Positions 1 through 5,879 of a DNA stretch of 16,452 nucleotides are shown here, in pieces. This DNA comes from an uncultured Chloroflexota bacterium (lineage in GTDB: Bacteria > Chloroflexota > Dehalococcoidia > UBA2247 > RBG-13-53-26). Both the position numbers and the translations under genes were made by a program. The stretch covers positions 1 to 16,452 of the forward strand of contig CALMBS010000181.1 in assembly GCA_937860285.1 (NCBI GenBank), in the 5' to 3' direction. Position 1 is the first letter of the stretch; every line of letters starts with the position of its first letter. The notes beneath the pieces are model-generated. The model worked only from the letters and a program-made list of their open reading frames with translations. It did no database searches and was not told the DNA's origin.

Positions 1-46
1 TCTGCAAAACCCTTATACAGCGGTTCGAATCCGCTCGCCGCCTCCA
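1..46 (+). tRNA. tRNA-Cys(GCA), 3' part only
   Basis: The window opens inside the anticodon loop (CTGCAAA, anticodon GCA at 4-6). A five-base-pair T arm follows (AGCGG, loop TTCGAAT, CCGCT at 19-35), then the 3' acceptor strand CGCCGCC at 36-42, discriminator T at 43 and an encoded CCA at 44-46. U73 is the typical discriminator of tRNA-Cys, which supports the identity. The 5' half lies outside the window. Confidence 0.9.
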
Positions 47-61
47 TTGATCCATCCCAAC

Positions 62-535
62 TCAGTCCTCCGTCCCGCCGCGCGAGCGCGACTGGCGGTC
101 CATCTCCTGGAACATCGAGGTCTTCCCTGTGCTGGAAGCGATGCCCCAGTCCCGGTATCCGTCCCGTATGACGGCCAGGTACTCCGGCGAAGGCTTCGTC
201 TCATCGACGCGGCCCTTGGCAATGTAGGTCACCGCCTCCACGAACTCGCCGTCCGCGGTCACCACCTTGACGTTCAAGTGGTCGTAGGTCATGGGGTAGT
301 CCTCGTGCTTGTCGAGCTGTCGCAGGCCCTGCTCCGTGATCTCGTACAGGGCCCCGGCCACCACGTCGCCCTTGGACTGCCTGACAGTAGCGCTTCCCCC
401 GCGCCACTTGCGGGACCATCCGGCGAATATGAGCTTGTAGTGGGGCAGCTTGGCTGCCATCCGGGGCCTGGCCCCGGGGCAGCGCTCGGCCATTTGTTTC
501 CGGCTCAGGTTGGTGGCATAGGCAAAGTAGAGCAT
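62..535 (-). CDS. Gamma-glutamylcyclotransferase-like (GGCT/AIG2 fold) protein
   Basis: This 157-residue protein has the length and layout of small GGCT-fold enzymes, which cyclise gamma-glutamyl groups to release 5-oxoproline. The N-terminal YFAYATNLS (3-11) matches the substrate-loop signature usually written YGSNL; here G-S is replaced by A-T. The later LDKHEDYP (74-81) holds Glu78 where the catalytic acid of the fold is expected. The C-terminal 20 residues are charged and probably disordered. An AAAGGA lies about 11 bases before the ATG, inside the 3' end of the upstream lipoprotein gene, and only five bases separate the two genes, so they are probably co-transcribed. The substrate cannot be told from sequence; the family also includes proteins acting on amines and peptides. 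Confidence 0.8.
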   Translation of the reverse strand: MLYFAYATNLSRKQMAERCPGARPRMAAKLPHYKLIFAGWSRKWRGGSATVRQSKGDVVAGALYEITEQGLRQLDKHEDYPMTYDHLNVKVVTADGEFVEAVTYIAKGRVDETKPSPEYLAVIRDGYRDWGIASSTGKTSMFQEMDRQSRSRGGTED

Positions 536-540
536 TCGAC

Positions 541-1602
541 CTAGGATCCTTTCCCGCAGACATTGATATCTCCCCTGGAGGTTTCCGCGTAGATCATGTT
601 GCCGCCGGCGCCGACCCGGCCCGTGAAGCGCGCGGGGGAGAACTCCCCGGCCAGAGACAGGATGCCGGTGCGGGAGCTGACGGCCACGGCGCCGGACAGG
701 GGCACCAGCTCGATGTCGGCGTTGACCTCACTGGCTATGTATAGGCCTATGGAGCCGTCGTCCACCCGGATGGTAGTGCCGTCCGGTCCGACGCTGCCGA
801 TATCAGCCTGGACGTCGGCGCCGGAGGTCTCCAGCACCCCAACGTCCGTGACGTCCCTGACCTCGATGGGCCCATTCGCGTTCCTGGCCAGCAGGACGCT
901 GCCATCCAGGCCGGTGACGTGGATGCTGCCCCGCGACGTCTCCAGGGTCACGTTGCCCTTCCCTCCAGTGACGGTGATGCCGCCGTTGCTGTTGACGGCC
1001 TTCACGTTACCGTCCACGTTCACCACCTCGATGCCGCCGTCCGCGGTGACCAGCCTGGCGCCCCCGGTTGTCCCTTCGAGGCGCAGGCGGCCCCTGCCCG
1101 AGGATACGTCGAGGTAGCCGGAGGCGTTCTTCACCGAGACGTCCCCGGAGTTGGCGCTGATCACCGTGTTGCCCGTCGTGCCGTCGATGGTGGTGCTTCC
1201 TTTGGCGGTGACCACTCGGGCCAGGATGACCCCCCGCGGCACCCTGATGTCATAGTCCAGAGTGAGCCTGGCCTCATCGGCCGCCAGTTTGGTCTCGATG
1301 TCCAGCCGGCCCGCGGACTGGCCGACCGCGGCCCGGGCATTCTCCATCTGGGCCTTACCCCAGGTGGTCTTCCTGGTCCAGGTGACCTGGACATAGTCCC
1401 GGCCCCACGCCTCCACCCTGATGTCCCCGTCCACGTCGCCCGCGAGCACGGTGACCTGGGCGTTCTCAGAGACGGTGTAGTTCTCGGTGTGGGGGATGTC
1501 GGTCTCCTCGAGTCCCAGGGTGGCGCATCCGGAACACGCGGGAACCAGGAGGGCCACCAGGATCGTCAGCGTGGCCGCCGTCCCGGCTGTCCTCAGCGGC
1601 AT
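541..1602 (-). CDS. DUF4097-like beta-repeat lipoprotein (putative adhesin)
   Basis: This 353-residue protein begins with a short positive N-terminus, a hydrophobic stretch (about 10-20) and Val-Pro-Ala-Cys (20-23), a plausible lipobox with Cys23 as the lipidated residue; Cys26 is a second candidate. The rest is a long run of short repeating beta strands rich in Gly, Asn, Val, Asp and Thr (for example GNVKAVNSNGGITVTGG), as in the DUF4097 (putative adhesin) family. Such proteins are expected on the outer face of the membrane, but their function is mostly unknown. A GGAGG abuts the ATG with almost no spacing, so the start is not certain, yet the signal peptide needs this N-terminus. It lies between the small membrane gene and the GGCT-like gene on the same strand. 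Confidence 0.8.
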   Translation of the reverse strand: MPLRTAGTAATLTILVALLVPACSGCATLGLEETDIPHTENYTVSENAQVTVLAGDVDGDIRVEAWGRDYVQVTWTRKTTWGKAQMENARAAVGQSAGRLDIETKLAADEARLTLDYDIRVPRGVILARVVTAKGSTTIDGTTGNTVISANSGDVSVKNASGYLDVSSGRGRLRLEGTTGGARLVTADGGIEVVNVDGNVKAVNSNGGITVTGGKGNVTLETSRGSIHVTGLDGSVLLARNANGPIEVRDVTDVGVLETSGADVQADIGSVGPDGTTIRVDDGSIGLYIASEVNADIELVPLSGAVAVSSRTGILSLAGEFSPARFTGRVGAGGNMIYAETSRGDINVCGKGS

Positions 1603-1671
1603 CCTCCGGCTCTCGCTCCGAGGTGTTCACGCATCCTCATAGACCGCGGCCAGTCTAAGCCTTTCGGGTGG

Positions 1672-1809
1672 TCAGCGCAATACCCCCGGCCGCGGGCGCC
1701 CTATCCACCTGGCGAGCGCCACGATGCGGTCAATCACGCAGCCCAGGACCACGACTGCCGCCACCGCCAGCAGGATATAGGTCATGATGGACAGTGCGAA
1801 AAGGCTCAT
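1672..1809 (-). CDS. Small single-span membrane protein, 45 aa
   Basis: The predicted product has one strongly hydrophobic helix (about residues 5-27: ALSIMTYILLAVAAVVVLGC) followed by a basic tail (RWIGRPRPGVLR). I chose the internal ATG at 1809 because a GGAGAG lies about ten bases upstream; the longer reading frame to 1893 adds only an Arg-rich, low-quality segment and runs into a terminator hairpin. The gene lies downstream of the promoter at 1975-2004 and the terminator at 1883-1917, so its expression may depend on read-through. I recognise no family. The 69 bases to the lipoprotein start contain nothing obvious, so the two may be co-transcribed. Confidence 0.55.
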   Translation of the reverse strand: MSLFALSIMTYILLAVAAVVVLGCVIDRIVALARWIGRPRPGVLR

Positions 1810-1882
1810 GACCCGCTCTCCTCTCCACCGTCTTCGCCTCGTTCCTCTTCCTCTGGTAACCAGCCAGCTTGAATAGACCCGG

Positions 1883-1917
1883 AAAAAGAGCAAACCCGAC
1901 CTCTCTCAGGTCGGGTT
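1883..1917 (-). terminator. Intrinsic terminator or attenuator on the minus strand
   Basis: A perfect ten-base-pair stem (AACCCGACCT at 1893-1902 pairing with AGGTCGGGTT at 1908-1917, five-base loop) is followed on the minus strand by GCTCTTTTT (T run at 1887-1883). Only this orientation has a T tract. It lies about 50 bases past the expected start of the transcript from the 1975-2004 promoter and 74 bases before the small membrane gene. Confidence 0.75.
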
Positions 1918-1974
1918 CAAGCGCTGCCTTGTGACCGGCCGCCCGCACCACATCTCACCACCCCCGTTGGCCCC

Positions 1975-2004
1975 AGCATAGCAGCGCCCGCGCAGTTATG
2001 TCAA
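1975..2004 (-). promoter_or_regulatory. Sigma70-type promoter of a short leader RNA
   Basis: On the minus strand a perfect TTGACA (2004-1999) is followed after 18 bases by TATGCT (1980-1975), which is preceded by an extended -10 TG (1983-1982). The start of transcription would be near 1968. The transcript would meet the terminator at 1893-1917, giving an RNA of about 85-90 bases with no convincing reading frame, unless it reads through into the small membrane gene at 1809. Confidence 0.65.
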
Positions 2005-2016
2005 TGGGCCTTCGCC

Positions 2017-2045
2017 TTCACAAGGGATACCTGCCAGCATATAAT
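2017..2045 (+). promoter_or_regulatory. Promoter of tRNA-Leu
   Basis: TTCACA (2017-2022) and TATAAT (2040-2045) are separated by exactly 17 bases, a near-consensus housekeeping promoter. Transcription would start near 2052, about 18 bases before the tRNA. It overlaps back-to-back with the divergent minus-strand promoter at 1975-2004. Confidence 0.75.
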
Positions 2046-2069
2046 GGACGGCAGTTGAAGGGGGCCGTC

Positions 2070-2155
2070 GCCGAGGTGGCGGAATAGGCAGACGCAACGG
2101 ACTTAAAATCCGTTAGACCTCGCGGTCTGTGCGGGTTCGACCCCCGCCCTCGGCA
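2070..2155 (+). tRNA. tRNA-Leu(TAA)
   Basis: The acceptor stem GCCGAGG (2070-2076) pairs with CCTCGGC (2148-2154), with A at 2155 as discriminator. The anticodon stem ACGGA/TCCGT encloses CTTAAAA with anticodon TAA at 2104-2106. A long variable arm (GACCTCGCGGTC) marks a class II tRNA, and the T arm GCGGG/CCCGC encloses TTCGACC. CCA is not encoded, unlike the Cys and Thr tRNAs in this window. Confidence 0.95.
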
Positions 2156-2170
2156 CTCTCCAGGGCAGGC

Positions 2171-2899
2171 TCAGGGCACTGGCGCCGCGGTGCGGTCCGC
2201 GGCCGCCCCCGCCTCGACCGTCTTCTGCAGGTCCTGGCGCATCCTCTCCAGGGCCTCCGACATCTCGCCGATGTGGACTATCTGCTCCTTGTTGATGGCC
2301 ACGAAGACGGTGGCTGACTCTCCGGAGGGCAGGGCGGGCGAGATGAGGACGTCCGTCATGGGCAGGAAACGGTTGTCGCCGTCGAGTGCCTGGGCCAGTT
2401 CCTGCCACAGGGCGACGTGCATCTTGCCCTCCAGGACGTAGGGAGGCACGAAGACCTTGGTGGAGAGCGGCTTCTTGATCCGGTATGAGGTTCCTTTCCC
2501 CTCCCGGGCGCCGGTCCGGTCGTATCCCCCGGCCGTCCTCTCCGCCACGAACAGGATGTTCGGCTTCCTGACGTGGGTGGACAGGGCGATGTCCTGCGCT
2601 CCGCCGGGATAGACTATCTTCACTTCGGTGAGCGGCAGGAACTCGTCGCCCAGGTGGTAGAGGTTGGCCACGAAACCGCCATTGAGCTCGTCCAGCAGCC
2701 GCTGCTGGGCCATGAGATGGGCCGTCCCTACCAGCGCGCAGCTGGGGGTACAGACCACGACCGCCGCTTGCTTCAGCCTGGGATCGTTGGCCCAGCTGCC
2801 GCGGTTCGCGCTGTCGCTCACCGTCTTTATACGGCCTCCTTCGCTGATCTCCGGGACCGCGCTGGCCGGACTCCACGGGCTGCGCTCCGGGGGGTCCAT
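2171..2899 (-). CDS. Unknown protein with two copies of a small beta-rich domain (DUF6812-like)
   Basis: The protein contains two similar halves. Copy one has VVVCTPSCALVGTAHL (47-62), FLPLTEVKI (87-95) and LFVAE (116-120); copy two has KVFVPPYVLEGKMHV (148-162), FLPMTDVLI (178-186) and VFVAI (198-202). The order and spacing are the same, so it is an internal duplication. I recall this pattern from a domain of unknown function common in Chloroflexota (DUF6812-like, tentative). The ATG at 2899 has no ribosome site. A GTG at 2821 (216 residues, starting VSDSANRG) has GGAGG 13 bases upstream and removes a Pro/Ser-rich leader that matches neither copy, so the true start may be 2821. The protein has no signal peptide or membrane segment. 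The gene lies convergent to tRNA-Leu with 15 bases between them. Confidence 0.7.
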   Translation of the reverse strand: MDPPERSPWSPASAVPEISEGGRIKTVSDSANRGSWANDPRLKQAAVVVCTPSCALVGTAHLMAQQRLLDELNGGFVANLYHLGDEFLPLTEVKIVYPGGAQDIALSTHVRKPNILFVAERTAGGYDRTGAREGKGTSYRIKKPLSTKVFVPPYVLEGKMHVALWQELAQALDGDNRFLPMTDVLISPALPSGESATVFVAINKEQIVHIGEMSEALERMRQDLQKTVEAGAAADRTAAPVP

Positions 2900-3060
2900 T
2901 CCGATTGTCCGGCAGGGGTCACGGATACATCACCATGATAAGTGAGTCGCGTTACCTGGGCGTCTCAGCGGACCGGTGGGTCCTCACAAACTCCTCACAT
3001 GGGGCGGGACCGGCGGGCCGGATCAGCCGGTCTTGCGGTGCTCGGACGCCGGGTCAACTC

Positions 3061-3069
3061 TGGTATAAT
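3061..3069 (+). promoter_or_regulatory. Extended -10 promoter of the 3093 gene
   Basis: TGGTATAAT is an extended -10 (TG, one base, perfect TATAAT at 3064-3069). No -35 is visible at 16-18 bases upstream. The start would be near 3076, giving a leader of about 17 bases. Confidence 0.65.
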
Positions 3070-3092
3070 GCCGCAGGGGCGCTGACAGGACC

Positions 3093-3461
3093 ATGGGCGA
3101 TAGTGTGCACGGCAAGGCTCTCTGCTGGACTGCCAGGGTCTCCGGGATGGCCCTGAGTTTGCTGGCTGCCGGCTACTTCATCTACCACGAGGTGGAGCTC
3201 GACTCGGGGCCGCTGGCGGTCCCCATTGCCATCTGGTTCCTGGGGCTCACCGTGGCCCCTGCCCTGGTGGCCTGGTGGTGGCACCGGGTGGGTGGGGCCT
3301 TCATGCTCATCGTCTGCCTGCTCTATGCCGAGGGGGCGAGTGTCATCATCAACGAAGACGATTTCCTTCACGTGGTGCTGCCGTACGCCTTCGTCTGGGC
3401 TGCCAGCGGCGTGCTGCACCTGGTCGTTTCCCGCCTGGAGGGACGGCGGGCCAGCGCCTGA
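3093..3461 (+). CDS. Small four-helix integral membrane protein
   Basis: The 122-residue product has four hydrophobic segments at about 14-32, 42-60, 67-85 and 92-112, separated by short charged loops (YHEVELDSG; NEDDF), and ends in a short basic tail (RLEGRRASA). It would sit in the cytoplasmic membrane. No catalytic motif or known family is apparent. An extended -10 lies 24 bases before the ATG; the ribosome site is weak (CAGG), so the short leader may be read inefficiently or without Shine-Dalgarno help. The gene stands alone, with the oppositely oriented 73-residue gene downstream. Confidence 0.7.
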   Translation: MGDSVHGKALCWTARVSGMALSLLAAGYFIYHEVELDSGPLAVPIAIWFLGLTVAPALVAWWWHRVGGAFMLIVCLLYAEGASVIINEDDFLHVVLPYAFVWAASGVLHLVVSRLEGRRASA

Positions 3462-3501
3462 TGCCGCCTCCTGGCCGCGATCTGCCGGGAGGGGGACCGG
3501 T

Positions 3502-3723
3502 TCAGTCGCCGCGCTTCTTGTGAAGGAGGTAGCGCCTTAGAGCGCTCCTCCGCTTCTTGACCAGGGCGTCGGCCTGGCGCAGCTTGTCCTTCATCAGGTC
3601 GTAGTTACGGTCGGCTTCGTTCTCGGTCAGCTTGAAGCCTTCCTTCTCGATGTCCACGATCATCCGCCAGGACTCCTTGAGATCGGCCCAGGCTGCCTGG
3701 GTCTTTCTGCCTGCCTTTGGCAT
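3502..3723 (-). CDS. Small charged helical protein of unknown function
   Basis: This 73-residue protein is rich in Lys, Arg, Glu and Asp, with a predicted all-helical middle (about 12-60: AAWADLKESWRMIVDIEKEG and NEADRNYDLMKDKLRQADAL) and a basic C-terminus (KKRRSALRRYLLHKKRGD). It has no Cys, signal or membrane segment. A strong GGGAGGTGA stands seven bases before the ATG and an extended -10 lies at 3785-3793, so it is very likely translated. It is monocistronic and convergent with the membrane protein gene at 3093. I do not recognise the family; the basic end would suit contact with nucleic acid or membrane, but that is a guess. Confidence 0.7.
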   Translation of the reverse strand: MPKAGRKTQAAWADLKESWRMIVDIEKEGFKLTENEADRNYDLMKDKLRQADALVKKRRSALRRYLLHKKRGD

Positions 3724-3784
3724 TCCGGACTCACCTCCCCGCCTTCGGCTTGGCCCCGTCCGCCGGACGGACAGCGCTGCTCAC

Positions 3785-3793
3785 ATTCTAGCA
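3785..3793 (-). promoter_or_regulatory. Extended -10 promoter of the 3723 gene
   Basis: Read on the minus strand the sequence is TGCTAGAAT, an extended -10 with one mismatch to TATAAT and no clear -35. Transcription would start near 3778, 55 bases before the ATG. Confidence 0.55.
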
Positions 3794-3876
3794 CCGGAGC
3801 CGGCCGGCGCAAGCCCCGCTCGGACTGCGCCGCCGGCGGCGTGCTCCCGGACGGCGGCCTGGTGCCTGACCGGCTG

Positions 3877-3885
3877 TGCTATAAT
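3877..3885 (+). promoter_or_regulatory. Extended -10 promoter of the HEAT/MaoC operon
   Basis: TGCTATAAT is a perfect extended -10 (TATAAT at 3880-3885). The region 16-18 bases upstream is GC-rich and holds no -35. The start would be near 3892, giving a leader of about 28 bases that contains the GGAGGT ribosome site. Confidence 0.7.
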
Positions 3886-3919
3886 GCGGACGGTCTTCTC
3901 CGTTCGGAGGTGCAAGAGG

Positions 3920-5035
3920 ATGTTGACCGAGGATTCCCAGTCCGCCGGCCCCGCCGGTCCGGGGCAGGCGGCCGATCCGGGTGACGCCGGTCAGAACGAC
4001 CGCATCAGCGAGCTGGTGTCGGCCCTGGGTCGCGAGGACGTCTCGGAGCGGGTGGCGGAGCTGGGGATAGCGGCGGTAGCGCCGCTGGTGCAGGCCCTCA
4101 AGCATGAGAAGGACGGCCTGGTGAAGTACAACGCGGCGCTGGCGCTGACCACGATCGGCCCCCCGGCGATGGAGCCCCTGCTGGAGTCCATGGACCACCA
4201 GGATGCTGATGTCAGGCTGGAGGCCGCCTGGGCCTTGGGCGAGATCGGCGATGAACGGGCGGTGGGGCCCCTGGTCGAGGCGCTGGGGGACGAGGACTGG
4301 TACGTTCGGCGGCAGGCGGCCGCGTCACTGAGCCACCTGAAGAGACGGGAATCCGTGGGGCCGCTGGTCAGGGCCCTCCAGAGCCAGGACTGGCACGTTC
4401 GGCAGCAGGCGGCCAGGATCTTGGGGGAGATCGGGGACGCCCGCGCGGCCAAGCCGCTCTCCAGGACCCTGAAGGACGTGGACCCCTGCGTCAAGCAGGA
4501 AGCAGCGGCAGCGCTGGGCCTGCTGGGCGACCCGGGGGCCGTGTCCGATTCGCTGCTGACTGCGCTGATGAGCGAGGACCCTATGCTCAGGGAGGAGGCC
4601 GTGGCCGGCCTCCGGGAGCGGGGCGAGGAGGTTGTCCCTCCCTTGATTCACGCGCTGGTGCATCGCCGCGACGAGAAGGTCAAGCGGCAGGCGGCGGATG
4701 CGCTGGTCATCGTCGGTCCGCCGGCCACCGGCGCCCTGTGCCACGTGCTGACGAACGACCGGAGCCGGACCCGCCCGATCTGCCGGCAGATTGCGGCGTG
4801 GACTCTGGGGACCATAGGCGATGAGCGGGCGGTGGAGCCCCTCGGCGATGCCCTGGCGAATGACGGCAGCCCGGTGGTGCGGCACGAAGCGGCCAGGGCC
4901 CTGGCCGTGATGGACAACGAGCGGGCGGTGGAGATCCTGGTGGGGGCCACCAGGGACAGGGACGAAGCGATCAGAAGGGAAGCCAAACGCGCCCTGAAGA
5001 GACTCCGGGGCAGGGATACCGATCAGGGGGGCTAA
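3920..5035 (+). CDS. HEAT-repeat (PBS lyase-type) scaffold protein
   Basis: This 371-residue protein is made almost wholly of tandem helical repeats of about 31 residues from residue 30 to the end, with the typical pattern VRxxAAxALGxIGDERAVxPLVxAL (for example VRLEAAWALGEIGDERAVGPL and VRQQAARILGEIGDARAAKPL). The first 25 residues are Gly/Ala/Pro-rich and probably flexible. Such solenoids bind proteins, or act as lyase-like chaperones for bilins; with no photosynthesis genes here, a protein-binding role is more likely. I chose the ATG at 3920 because GGAGGT lies nine bases upstream and the extended -10 at 3877 falls inside the longer frame, which begins at 3632. The next gene begins 12 bases after the stop, so it leads an operon. 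Confidence 0.85.
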   Translation: MLTEDSQSAGPAGPGQAADPGDAGQNDRISELVSALGREDVSERVAELGIAAVAPLVQALKHEKDGLVKYNAALALTTIGPPAMEPLLESMDHQDADVRLEAAWALGEIGDERAVGPLVEALGDEDWYVRRQAAASLSHLKRRESVGPLVRALQSQDWHVRQQAARILGEIGDARAAKPLSRTLKDVDPCVKQEAAAALGLLGDPGAVSDSLLTALMSEDPMLREEAVAGLRERGEEVVPPLIHALVHRRDEKVKRQAADALVIVGPPATGALCHVLTNDRSRTRPICRQIAAWTLGTIGDERAVEPLGDALANDGSPVVRHEAARALAVMDNERAVEILVGATRDRDEAIRREAKRALKRLRGRDTDQGG

Positions 5036-5047
5036 AGGAGGCGCCTG

Positions 5048-5371
5048 ATGTTCAGTCACGATTTCTTTCTCTCCCGCACCTGGCGCGCCGGCCTGGTCAA
5101 CTTTGCCAGGCAGCGCAAGGTCCCGGCGCCGGTGGTGGAGATACACTGCCTGGACGGCTCCTCGTTCAAGCTGGCCCGCCTGAAACCCAAGCAGAGCTAC
5201 GTGGTGGTGGAGGCCTACAGCCCCGACGGCAGGACCTCCATCAAGTTCCTGCCCTATGAGCAGATCAAGTACATTGAGCTCATGGAGGAGTCCGAAGAAG
5301 GCCGCGGCCGCCACACCCTCAAGGCCCTGCCGACCTCTATCACCTACGACGAGGACTTCCTGGGAGGGTAG
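5048..5371 (+). CDS. Small beta-rich protein of unknown function
   Basis: The 107-residue product follows the HEAT gene by 12 bases and has an ideal AAAGGAGG eight bases before its ATG. It has an aromatic/basic N-terminus (MFSHDFFLSRTWRAGLVNFARQ) and then alternating strands (VVEIHCLDGSSFKLARL; SYVVVEAYSPDG; SIKFLPYEQIKYIELME) that look like a small barrel, followed by a short acidic to polar tail. No signal peptide or metal site is visible. The FLPYEQIKYIEL strand recalls the FLP-T-V strand of the unknown protein at 2171-2899, but the match is too short to claim homology. Its place between a HEAT scaffold and a MaoC hydratase suggests a common task. Confidence 0.7.
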   Translation: MFSHDFFLSRTWRAGLVNFARQRKVPAPVVEIHCLDGSSFKLARLKPKQSYVVVEAYSPDGRTSIKFLPYEQIKYIELMEESEEGRGRHTLKALPTSITYDEDFLGG

Positions 5372-5382
5372 TCGCGCCGCCG

Positions 5383-5829
5383 ATGCAGGAATGGTACTTC
5401 GAGGACATACCCCTGAAACAGCCGCTGACCACCAGCGAGTACGTGGTGACCGAAGAGGAGCTGATCGCGTTCGCCCGGAAATGGGACCCACTTCCGATCC
5501 ACACGGATCCCGAAGCGGCCAGGGCCTCCCCGCACGGCGGCCTGATTGCGTCATCGACCTACACGCATGCAGTCGCCAGCGCGCTGGGACACCGTATGGC
5601 GGCCAGGCCCCTCATCATCGCCGGCAACGAAACGACATCCCGGTACCTCCAGCCGGTCCGACCAGGCGATCGTCTGGTGGCCACCTCCGAGTGCGTCTAC
5701 AAGCGGGAGTCACGCTCCAAGCCGGACCGCGGCATCGCGCGCTTCATGGTCACCCTGCGGAACCAGAAGGGGGAGAGCGTCCTGGAGCTGGAATCCACGC
5801 TGGTGGTCCCCAGGAGAGACCGCGGGTAG
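5383..5829 (+). CDS. MaoC-like hotdog-fold hydratase
   Basis: This 148-residue protein matches single-domain MaoC-type enzymes, which hydrate or dehydrate enoyl/3-hydroxyacyl thioesters. The motif WDPLPIHTDPEAA (34-46) carries the Asp35 and His40 spaced as the catalytic pair of (R)-specific enoyl-CoA hydratases, followed by PHGGLIAS (50-57) at the start of the central hotdog helix and by YLQPVRPGDRLVATSECV, the usual strand pair after it. The whole fold is present (typical length 140-160). It starts 11 bases after the preceding stop, in the same operon as the HEAT protein. No acyl-CoA metabolic genes are adjacent, so the substrate is unknown. Confidence 0.85.
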   Translation: MQEWYFEDIPLKQPLTTSEYVVTEEELIAFARKWDPLPIHTDPEAARASPHGGLIASSTYTHAVASALGHRMAARPLIIAGNETTSRYLQPVRPGDRLVATSECVYKRESRSKPDRGIARFMVTLRNQKGESVLELESTLVVPRRDRG

Positions 5830-5879
5830 CTCCGATGCCTGCGGCAGGGCCCTGTTCCATTGATACCAGGCTGTGCGAG

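Noticed and set aside
1730..1951. 73-residue minus-strand frame across the terminator
   Set aside because: It reads through the terminator hairpin and has no ribosome site.
3632..3919. Upstream extension of the first HEAT frame
   Set aside because: It is antisense to the 3723 gene and crosses the extended -10 at 3877; ATG 3920 has its own GGAGGT.
5256..5879. Upstream extension of the first methyltransferase frame
   Set aside because: It overlaps the small unknown gene and MaoC in another frame and is Arg/Ser/Pro-rich without motifs; the HTH domain begins at 5880.
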